The notes under the pieces were generated by a model. The model had not been told where the DNA came from, made no database searches, and was given only the letters and a program-made list of their open reading frames with translations. Of a stretch of DNA of 64,000 nt, positions 52,746 to 60,689 are shown in pieces. Source of the DNA: Aeoliella sp052161615. GTDB lineage: Bacteria > Planctomycetota > Planctomycetia > Pirellulales > Lacipirellulaceae. Every line of letters starts with the position of its first letter. Within the stretch, counting starts at the first letter, position 1. The stretch spans positions 5,766,001-5,830,000 of the forward strand of contig NZ_CP197417.1 of NCBI RefSeq assembly GCF_052161615.1. Reading direction: 5' to 3'. The position numbers and the translations under genes were made by a program.

Positions 52746-52985
52746 TCAGCCAAGAAACGGCTCTTCGCCGCAGCCCGGACAGGCGAGCCGCCGCTGCTGT
52801 TCGCGGTAGCGGGCCTCGATGTCCGCCACCGACTCAAGCTTTTGCCAAGGCATTGGCCGCTCGTCATGCGACGTCGAGCTTTCGCCACAACGCGGGCAGC
52901 TCTCGACCACTTGGGGCGTGAAGAACTTGGCGTTGCAATGCCGGCAGACATGGTACAGCGAGGGGGTGTTTTTCTGGACTGCCAT
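52746..52985 (-). CDS. Zinc-ribbon microprotein, copy 1
   Basis: 79 residues from ATG 52985, AAAGGAGA upstream. Two Cys pairs CRHCN and CPRCGE form a zinc ribbon, and the C-terminal tail has a third CPGCGEE after the helix RYREQQRRLA. The divergent protein at 53618-53800 shares the tail pattern RYLEQQRRMSCPGCGE, so the two are related. Role unknown; small zinc ribbons often regulate or bind RNA polymerase or DNA. Confidence 0.65.
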   Translation of the reverse strand: MAVQKNTPSLYHVCRHCNAKFFTPQVVESCPRCGESSTSHDERPMPWQKLESVADIEARYREQQRRLACPGCGEEPFLG

Positions 52986-53544
52986 GATGGGGGTCTCCTT
53001 TTGTTGAGGGGAAGCACTGACCGTTCGCAAGAACACCCGGTTAGTGACATCCCCGATCAAGGAGACTGGAGCGAGCGGAGCGGCCGCCTGACGCAAAACC
53101 CAGACGAAGCAGCGGCGAGTGACGCGAGACTTGTGAGGGGCACGACGCTGCCGTGCTGGGTGCGTCCGGCGGTCGCGGGAGCGAACGACTCCAAGGCAGT
53201 GCCAAAACTCCAGCACGCGAGAATGCCGATTTCAGGGCCAGTTCGTCTCGATGACCTTGTGGTCGCCTGAACGGCTCGAAGCTCGTTAGGAGCCAATCTG
53301 TGCGGCCGGTTTCAGACGCACGGTGGCAATCTGGGGCCGCCGCGAAAAGTAGGCAGGAAGGCTCGCCGCCGAGGAGGCGTTTCGCCGTTTCTGACCGTCG
53401 CCGAGTCCTCTTGATGAGTCGCCCGTCTCTTCCCGGCTCCCGTTCGTTCGGTATACTGTACTTGAGTATACATTCGGGGCCGCAGGGTAGTCAGGCTTTC
53501 GTGGCTGCCGTCTGGTCCGAGGAGAGTCCTGGACATCGCCCTTA
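52986..53544. other. Divergent intergenic stretch
   Basis: 560 GC-rich bases between the two zinc-ribbon genes. A GTATAC/GTATAC pair (53451-53456, 53466-53471) around 9 bases could be an operator or part of a promoter. No gene in either direction is supported. Confidence 0.4.
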
Positions 53545-53611
53545 GTTCTCCTCGGCACTTGCCGTCGCCCCCAGCCGCGGGTGAGGGGCAGCAGCAACCA
53601 CCCAGGAGAAC
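53545..53611 (+). promoter_or_regulatory. Leader hairpin D with anti-Shine-Dalgarno stem
   Basis: GTTCTCCT (53545-53552) and AGGAGAAC (53604-53611) form a perfect 8-bp stem 7 nt before the ATG at 53618. Inside is the shared core CCCCCAGCCGCGGGTGAGGGG. Same layout as leaders A and B, 28 kb away in a different element. Confidence 0.65.
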
Positions 53612-53617
53612 CCAACC

Positions 53618-53800
53618 ATGGCCGACCAACCGACGACTCCCGCCGACGCTCAGAACGACACGTCACTCCTTCCCTGTCAGCTCCCGCGGACACCGGCTTC
53701 GCAGCAGGACCTTTCCGAAGAGGAGCTGCGGGCTCGCTACTTGGAGCAGCAACGCCGGATGTCTTGCCCCGGGTGTGGTGAGAGCTTCGAGCTGTTCTAG
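53618..53800 (+). CDS. Zinc-ribbon-tailed microprotein, copy 2
   Basis: 60 residues. The N-terminus is disordered and Thr/Pro-rich (ADQPTTPADAQNDT). The C-terminus, RARYLEQQRRMSCPGCGESF, holds one CxxC pair and matches the tail of copy 1. One CxxC can only form half a zinc site, so it may act as a dimer or be a truncated relative. Expression is probably controlled by leader hairpin D. Confidence 0.6.
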   Translation: MADQPTTPADAQNDTSLLPCQLPRTPASQQDLSEEELRARYLEQQRRMSCPGCGESFELF

Positions 53801-54010
53801 CTCGCCTTCTACCTTCTAGTGACATGCATCACTTCCCCTGCCGCCCTGCGACGCAATTAGGTCGCAGCAGTCGGCCTGTTATCGCTACGAGAACTCCCTG
53901 GCTGCATTGAGCACTAATTGACAGCAACTGCTAGCAACGTGGATAATCCGCTGTTTGGGGCTAAGTGCACCACTTAGCCCGGAAATATTCCCCCTCCAGC
54001 GGACGGCACC

Positions 54011-54208
54011 ATGCCTACCGACCGAATCCACATTTTCACAATCGACGAGTTGGCAACCTACCTAAAGGTCTCTAAGTCGACGCTTTACAAGTTAGCACAG
54101 GAGGGGAAGGTTCCGGGTCAAAAGGTCGGCAAGCACTGGCGGTTTAGGAGAGAAGCGATCGACCACTGGCTAGATCAGCAGTCCGATAAGCCATTCAAGC
54201 CGCGATAG
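54011..54208 (+). CDS. Excisionase-family HTH regulator of the defence operon
   Basis: 65 residues forming one HTH_17/MerR-like domain: FTIDELATYLKVSKSTLYKLAQEGKVPGQKVGKHWRF (9-45). Such single-domain proteins often precede multi-gene defence operons as regulators. It lies 59 nt upstream of the helicase. The start ATG 54011 is well placed. Confidence 0.75.
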   Translation: MPTDRIHIFTIDELATYLKVSKSTLYKLAQEGKVPGQKVGKHWRFRREAIDHWLDQQSDKPFKPR

Positions 54209-54267
54209 GAAAGCATTCACTTGGTCACCCAACCAACAACATCTCACCTTTTCACGACGGTAACCGG

Positions 54268-57200
54268 TTGAAAATCGACGACATCCAACCAGGCCAAACA
54301 CTCGAAGGCCTCGAATCATCAAGTCTTGCAACCGTTGCTGCCGTCGCGCCGATCGGCGACGGCGCGGTTCAGATTTTCTATCGAACAGGCGATGGAAGCG
54401 TCAAAGAGCGTCTGCTCACCGCGGCCGACGAGCCCAACATCTCCCTCGCCACTGCTGAAAGCCCCTGGTCGTTCGATGGCAACGGCGAAGCGTTCAAGCT
54501 GGCCGTCGAAGCCAAGCGAATCGACTTGGCGTTCCTATTCGATCCGATGATGGCCGTTCACACATCCAACGTCGAACCGCTACCGCACCAGATCACCGCG
54601 GTGTACGAATCCATGCTGCCGCGTCAGCCGCTGCGATATGTCCTGGCCGACGACCCAGGTGCTGGCAAAACCATCATGGCAGGTCTCTACATCCGCGAAC
54701 TCGTCATGCGAGCCGACGCCCAGCGGATCGTCATCGTTTCTCCCGGCAGTCTCGTTGAACAATGGCGTGACGAACTCTGGGAAAAGTTCGGTTTGGAATT
54801 CAAGATCTTTTCCACAGACCTTGAACTCGCATCGCCGAGCGGAAACCCGTTCGACGACCACGATCGCCTCATCATTCGGCTTGACCAAGTCTCACGTAAC
54901 GAAGATTTGCGGGACCAGCTTTGCACAGTCCCCTGGGACTTAGCCATCTTCGACGAAGCCCACAAATGTGCAGCCCACTACTTCGGCAACAGGCTCAACA
55001 AGACCAAACGCTTCATACTGGCCGAAAAGCTCGGTGCGGCGACGCGGCACCTACTGCTGATGACCGCGACGCCTCACAACGGCAAAGAAGAAGACTACCA
55101 ACTCTTCCTTTCGCTGCTCGATTCCGACCGTTTCTACGGTAAGTTTCGTGACGGCGTTCACAAGGTGGATGCCAGCGACGTGATGCGTCGCATGGTCAAA
55201 GAGGAACTATTGCGTTTCGACGGCACCCCCTTGTTCCCAGAGCGAAAAGCATACACGGTCAACTATACACTCTCGGACCTCGAAGCCGCCTTGTATGAAG
55301 CCGTTACAGATTACGTCAAAACGGAAATGGGGAAAGCCGAAGCATTGGGAGGCCAACGGAAAGGCTCCGTCGGCTTCGCACTCACGGCGCTGCAACGTCG
55401 TTTAGCCTCTAGTCCCGAAGCCATCTTTCAATCGCTCAAGCGTCGTCGCGAACGACTGGAAAAGCGTCTGCGTGAAGAAAAGATCAGCCAACGCGGACGG
55501 CAGTTGCTCGCCGAAACGCTCGACGAAGTTCCTGAGGACGATGACGATCTGACTGCCGAAGAGCAGGAGCAACTCGAAGAAGAACTCGTTGATCGCGCCA
55601 CCGCTTCGCAAACCCCCGAAGAACTGCAAGCGGAAATCCTCATCCTGCAAGGCCTCGAAGCGCAAGCCAAGACCGTCGTTGTGTCGGGGCTGGATCGCAA
55701 GTGGGATGAGTTATCGAAAATATTGCAAAACTCGCCTGAGCTTAAAAACGCGAATGGCCGACTGCGAAAGCTCATTATCTTCACGGAGCACAAAGACACG
55801 CTGAACTACCTCTACGAAAAGATCGCAGGCGTGCTCGGCAACCACGATGCCATCGTCACGATTCACGGCAGCGTCAAGCGAGACGACCGACGCAAGAACC
55901 AGGCCCTGTTCCGCAGCGACCCTGATGTACGCGTTCTGATCGCCACCGACGCGGCCGGTGAAGGTGTCAACCTGCAAAACGCTCACCTGATGGTCAACTA
56001 CGACTTGCCGTGGAACCCGAACCGCATGGAGCAACGCTTCGGGCGCATCCACCGCATCGGGCAAACCGAAGTCTGTCACCTCTGGAATCTGGTCGCCAAA
56101 GAAACACGCGAAGGCGAAGTCTATCACCGATTGTTGACCAAGTTGGAAGTCGAAGCCGTCGCCTTGAAGGGACGCGTATTTGACATACTCGGCGAGCTAT
56201 TCGAGGACGTCAGCCTCAAGTCGCTGCTGATGGACGCGATCACCTACTCCGACCTTCCAGAGACCCGCGCCCGGCTGTCGCAAGTCATCGACGACACGCT
56301 CAATCACACGCATATCAAAGAAGTCCTCGACCGAAACGCGTTGTCGCAAGAAACGCTTGGCCCCGAAAGGCTGTTCGCGGTCAAGCAAGAAATGGAAAAG
56401 GCCGAAGCGCGTCGACTACAACCCTACTTCGTTCGATCGTTCTTCACCGAAGCGTTCAAGCAAGTTGGTGGCAGTATGCACCCGCGAGAAGCCGAACGAT
56501 ATGAAGTCACCCATGTGCCGGGATCGCTACGCGAACGTGACCGACGCATCACCGGACGCAATCGCCGCGACCAATCGCCCGTGCTGCGACGTTACGAACG
56601 AGTCTGCTTTACCAAGGAGGCCGTTCAGCCACTCGACAAGGCTGGTATCACGCCCGCTGTGATGTTGCACCCCGGTCATCCGTTGATGCTGGCCGTCAGT
56701 GATTTGATCTTGGAACAGAACGCCAACCTGCTTCGCCAAGGTGCCGTGTTGGTCGATCCGGCCGACCAAGGGACCGAACCGTGGTTGTTGTTCATGCTCA
56801 CGCACGAAGTCAAATCGGGCGACGGCACCGTCATCTCCAAGCGACTGCAATTCGTGCGGGTCACGCCTGACGGCAAAGCGATCTTCGCCGGATGGGCACC
56901 GCACCTCGATCTCGAATCGATCACGCCCGAACAGCAATCCGCTGTCGAACCGCACTTGAACGCCGACTGGCTCAAAGCCAACCTCGATCAACAGGCTTTG
57001 ACGCTCGCCGCGACGACGCTGGTCCCCGAACACTATGGCGAGGTCGCTGATCGCCGAATCGCTGACGTCGACAAGACGCTGGCGGCCGTTCACGAACGGT
57101 TGACCAAAGAGATCGACTTCTGGACCGACCGTTGGATGAAATTGAAAGAGGACTTGGAAGCCGGCAAGGACGTGCGATTGAACTTGGACAACACCCAACG

Positions 57201-57774
57201 GTCGATAACAGAGATGACTTCACGGTTGGAGAACCGAAAGAAGACCTTGCAGTCGATGCGTCATGTCACTTCGGGCACGCCCGTCGTCGTCAGTGGAGCG
57301 TTGGTCATACCGGTCGGCATGCTTCACCCCCAACAAAACGAATTACCAACACCCGGTAACTTCTCAGCCGACCCACTAGCCCGTGCTCGCTCGGAAAAGA
57401 TCGCGATGGATGCCATCACCGAGATTGAAGAAGCCCAAGGATGCCGAGTGGAAAACGTCGCGGCAGCCAAATGTGGTTGGGACCTCTCATCGTATCCGCC
57501 AGCGGTTGACGGCATTCAACCAAACGCCCGACACATCGAAGTCAAAGGGCGAGCCAAAGGTGCCGACACCGTCACGATCAGTCGCAATGAAATGCTGTAC
57601 GCGTTGAACCAATCCGACAAGTTTATTTTGGCGATCGTGCAAATCAACGAAGACGAATCCGTTGACAGCGTTTACTACCTGACGAACCCGTTCGACGCCG
57701 AGCCACCCTGGGGAACTTCGTCAATCAACTTTCACATCAATGATTTGTTGCTGCGTGGAGAACGCATCCGATGA
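54268..57774 (+). CDS. SNF2-type helicase with DUF3883-like C-terminus
   Basis: 1168 residues from TTG 54268. Motif I DPGAGKT at 129-135, DEAH at 229-232, TATPHNGKEEDY, ATDAAGEGVNLQ and RFGRIHRIGQ give a full SF2 (SNF2/RapA-like) helicase. A charged insert covers about 380-460. The C-terminal domain contains ARHIEVKGRAKGADTVTISRNEM, a DUF3883-type signature. It overlaps the DUF1156 methyltransferase by 4 bp. As in DISARM-like and related helicase-methyltransferase systems, it probably translocates on DNA or remodels it during defence. Intact. Confidence 0.88.
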   Translation: MKIDDIQPGQTLEGLESSSLATVAAVAPIGDGAVQIFYRTGDGSVKERLLTAADEPNISLATAESPWSFDGNGEAFKLAVEAKRIDLAFLFDPMMAVHTSNVEPLPHQITAVYESMLPRQPLRYVLADDPGAGKTIMAGLYIRELVMRADAQRIVIVSPGSLVEQWRDELWEKFGLEFKIFSTDLELASPSGNPFDDHDRLIIRLDQVSRNEDLRDQLCTVPWDLAIFDEAHKCAAHYFGNRLNKTKRFILAEKLGAATRHLLLMTATPHNGKEEDYQLFLSLLDSDRFYGKFRDGVHKVDASDVMRRMVKEELLRFDGTPLFPERKAYTVNYTLSDLEAALYEAVTDYVKTEMGKAEALGGQRKGSVGFALTALQRRLASSPEAIFQSLKRRRERLEKRLREEKISQRGRQLLAETLDEVPEDDDDLTAEEQEQLEEELVDRATASQTPEELQAEILILQGLEAQAKTVVVSGLDRKWDELSKILQNSPELKNANGRLRKLIIFTEHKDTLNYLYEKIAGVLGNHDAIVTIHGSVKRDDRRKNQALFRSDPDVRVLIATDAAGEGVNLQNAHLMVNYDLPWNPNRMEQRFGRIHRIGQTEVCHLWNLVAKETREGEVYHRLLTKLEVEAVALKGRVFDILGELFEDVSLKSLLMDAITYSDLPETRARLSQVIDDTLNHTHIKEVLDRNALSQETLGPERLFAVKQEMEKAEARRLQPYFVRSFFTEAFKQVGGSMHPREAERYEVTHVPGSLRERDRRITGRNRRDQSPVLRRYERVCFTKEAVQPLDKAGITPAVMLHPGHPLMLAVSDLILEQNANLLRQGAVLVDPADQGTEPWLLFMLTHEVKSGDGTVISKRLQFVRVTPDGKAIFAGWAPHLDLESITPEQQSAVEPHLNADWLKANLDQQALTLAATTLVPEHYGEVADRRIADVDKTLAAVHERLTKEIDFWTDRWMKLKEDLEAGKDVRLNLDNTQRSITEMTSRLENRKKTLQSMRHVTSGTPVVVSGALVIPVGMLHPQQNELPTPGNFSADPLARARSEKIAMDAITEIEEAQGCRVENVAAAKCGWDLSSYPPAVDGIQPNARHIEVKGRAKGADTVTISRNEMLYALNQSDKFILAIVQINEDESVDSVYYLTNPFDAEPPWGTSSINFHINDLLLRGERIR

Positions 57775-60677
57775 CTAAAGAGTTCCCGATCAAGTCGCCA
57801 CGCAAGTTGATCGAAGTGGCATTGCCGTTGGACTCTATTAACGAGGCCTGTGCACATGAGAAATCTGTCCCACGAAAAGGCCATCCAGCGACTTTTCATC
57901 TCTGGTGGGCTAGGCGGCCGCTGGCCGCTGCACGTGCTGTCATCTTTGCACAAATGGTCAACGACCCGGGTTACCAACATGGCCAGGGCTTCAAGTACGG
58001 GATGAACAAGAAGGCCGCCGCTAAGGAAAGAAAGCGACTTTTCGATATTATTGAAGAACTGGTTAAGTGGGAAAACGTCGATAACCAAAATCTTCTTGAT
58101 CAGGCGCGGACAGAAATTAGGCGAAGTTGGCGAGAGGTTTGTGAATTAAACAAAGACCATCCGTCCGCCGGGAAGCTGTTCAACCCAGACGCTCTTCCCG
58201 AGGTCCATGACCCATTTGCTGGTGGCGGCACAATACCCCTTGAGGCACAACGCTTGGGTATAGAGGCATTTGCAACGGACTTGAATCCAGTCGCCGTACT
58301 GATAAACAAAGCCCTAGTCGAGGTGCCACCGAAGTTCAAAGATCGTCCACCGGTGAATCCAGATGCTATCAAAGAGCGTCGCTTGCTTGCCCGCGATTGG
58401 AAAGGCGCGACTGGTCTTGCCGCTGATGTTCGATTCTATGGTAAATGGCTACGCGATTCAGCAGCGGCCAAATGCGAGCACCTATTTGCTCCAATACCTG
58501 TCACCCGCGAAATGTCTAAATATCGCCCTGACTTAGAGCGTTATGTTGGCCGAGAACTGACGGTCATCGCTTGGATTTGGGCCAGAACTGTTCGCAGCCC
58601 AAATCCGGCATTCAATCACGTTCACGTTCCGCTTGCAAGCACGTTCATGCTTTCTACGAAGAAGGGGAAAGAAGCATATATCGAACCTTTGATTGATGGA
58701 TTTAACTACACGTTTGTAGTTCGCACAGGAAAGCCGAAGGACTTTGACTCGGTCAAGAAAGGATGCAAGTCCGGCGGAAGTCACAGCAACTTCGCTTGCC
58801 TGCTCTCAGGGACGTCAATTCCGTTCCAGTACATTCGCGACGAGGGTGTAGCAGGAAAGCTCGGGGAGCGACTTATGGCGGTCGTCGTTGAGGGCGATCG
58901 CCAGCGAGTCTACCTTCCCCCAAGTGACGCGATTGAGGCACAAGCACGAAAGGCCACCCCGGAATGGAAACCTGAACTAGACATCAACTATCACCCCCGT
59001 GATATGAAAACGCAGATCTATGGTCTTACGAGATACTGCGATCTGTTTACTGAGCGCCAGTTAGTCGGGCTATCAACGCTATGTGATTTGATTATGGAAT
59101 GTAGGAGTCTAGTTAAACGCGATGCAATTGCAGCCGGACTCGAAGAGGGAGATACGCTAGACTCGGGTGGTACTGGGGCGACCGCATACGCAGACGCAAT
59201 AAGCACATATCTAGCATTTGCCCTCAGCAAACAGACTGATTGGTCAAATTCCGTCAGCAGCTATATTCCGGCAATTGAAGGTCTCGGCCATCTTTTTAGT
59301 CGCCAAGCAATCCCGATGGTCTGGGACTACATTGAAACAAATATCTTTTCCAACTCCGCTGGCAACTTCACAAACCATCTTGAGTGGGTTTCTCGAATGG
59401 TTGAGGCGACGCCAGCGACGGTATCGTCTGTCGCACGTCAATTTGATGCTGCATCAGGAGTCCCAGACTCAGAGCAGAGATTCATCTATTCGACCGACCC
59501 ACCGTACTACGACAATATTGGGTACGCGGACCTCTCCGACTTTTTTTATGTTTGGCTTAGAAGGTCACTCCGTTCAGTATTTCCCGATCTATTTGCAACT
59601 GTTGCAGTTCCTAAAGCTGAGGAACTTGTTGCTACGCCATATCGGCATGGCTCCAAAGAAGTGGCAGAAGAGTTTTTCCTTAAAGGAATGACGTCCGCCT
59701 TCGAGAAGATGATCGCTCAAGCTCGGCCAACTTTTCCCACTGCAATTTACTATGCGTTCAAGCAGTCCGAAACGAGCTTGGAGCATGGAACATCCAGTAC
59801 GGGTTGGGAGACCTTTTTGGAAGCAGTAATCAAAGCCGGTTTGAGTATTTGTGGAACTTGGCCAATGAGAACTGAACGTGCGGTCCGGTCTAGCAGTCAG
59901 GGAAAGAACGCACTTGCGTCGAGTGTCATTCTGGTTTGTCGGCCACGAGAGACGATCGCATCAGCGATTTCGAGGCGAGACTTCATACGCGAACTCAATG
60001 AGGTTCTTCCTGAAGCTTTAGACGAGATGACGAGAGGCGTAACAGGAGAGCAATCACCAGTTGCACCCGTCGATTTGTCGCAAGCGATAATCGGCCCAGG
60101 CATGTCCGTATACTCAAAATACTCTTCAGTCCTTGAAGCCGATGGGTCACCAATGACGGTTCGTACGGCTTTGCAACTGATAAATCGCTTTCTCGCGGAA
60201 GATGATTTCGACGCGGACACTCAGTTTTGTTTGCATTGGTTCGAGCAATACGGCTGGAACGCGGAGAGCTTTGGCGAAGCCGACGTACTCGCAAGAGCGA
60301 AATCGACGAGCGTAAGCGGGTTGGCAGACGCTGGCGTCTTGAAGTCAGGTGGTGGATTCGTGCAATTGCTGCGTTGGAATGACTATCCGGCAGACTGGAA
60401 TCCACAAACCGACACTCGCATTCCAATTTGGGAAGTGCTACACCAACTGATCCGAGCACTTCGACAAGGTGGAGAGTCATCCGCGGGGAAACTATTGGCA
60501 CAAGGAAACATTCAGTCACGTGCCGAGGCATCTCGTCAACTTGCCTATCGACTTTACACCCTCTGCGAACGAAAAGGCTGGGCCGAAGACGCTCGCGCCT
60601 ACAACGAACTCATCACTAGTTGGTCAGCGATTGAATCGTCGACACCACAAACTGTCCAAACCGCGCTTTTCGAGTAA
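57771..60677 (+). CDS. DUF1156 DNA methyltransferase
   Basis: 968 residues. The N-terminal DUF1156 domain has KGHPATFHLWWARRPLAA. The methyltransferase motifs are DPFAGGGT at 147-154 (AdoMet site) and DPPYYDN at 576-582 (N6-adenine or N4-cytosine catalysis). The distance between them is unusually large, as in the DUF1156 family, where a big region lies between the two. The start overlaps the helicase stop by 4 bp, and the DUF499 ATPase follows 12 nt after the stop. From about 58.1 to 60.3 kb, that is, most of the middle, the sequence is AT-richer than the flanking ends. Role: self-marking or target recognition of the defence system, inferred from family. Confidence 0.88.
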   Translation: MTKEFPIKSPRKLIEVALPLDSINEACAHEKSVPRKGHPATFHLWWARRPLAAARAVIFAQMVNDPGYQHGQGFKYGMNKKAAAKERKRLFDIIEELVKWENVDNQNLLDQARTEIRRSWREVCELNKDHPSAGKLFNPDALPEVHDPFAGGGTIPLEAQRLGIEAFATDLNPVAVLINKALVEVPPKFKDRPPVNPDAIKERRLLARDWKGATGLAADVRFYGKWLRDSAAAKCEHLFAPIPVTREMSKYRPDLERYVGRELTVIAWIWARTVRSPNPAFNHVHVPLASTFMLSTKKGKEAYIEPLIDGFNYTFVVRTGKPKDFDSVKKGCKSGGSHSNFACLLSGTSIPFQYIRDEGVAGKLGERLMAVVVEGDRQRVYLPPSDAIEAQARKATPEWKPELDINYHPRDMKTQIYGLTRYCDLFTERQLVGLSTLCDLIMECRSLVKRDAIAAGLEEGDTLDSGGTGATAYADAISTYLAFALSKQTDWSNSVSSYIPAIEGLGHLFSRQAIPMVWDYIETNIFSNSAGNFTNHLEWVSRMVEATPATVSSVARQFDAASGVPDSEQRFIYSTDPPYYDNIGYADLSDFFYVWLRRSLRSVFPDLFATVAVPKAEELVATPYRHGSKEVAEEFFLKGMTSAFEKMIAQARPTFPTAIYYAFKQSETSLEHGTSSTGWETFLEAVIKAGLSICGTWPMRTERAVRSSSQGKNALASSVILVCRPRETIASAISRRDFIRELNEVLPEALDEMTRGVTGEQSPVAPVDLSQAIIGPGMSVYSKYSSVLEADGSPMTVRTALQLINRFLAEDDFDADTQFCLHWFEQYGWNAESFGEADVLARAKSTSVSGLADAGVLKSGGGFVQLLRWNDYPADWNPQTDTRIPIWEVLHQLIRALRQGGESSAGKLLAQGNIQSRAEASRQLAYRLYTLCERKGWAEDARAYNELITSWSAIESSTPQTVQTALFE

Positions 60678-60689
60678 GAGAACGACACC

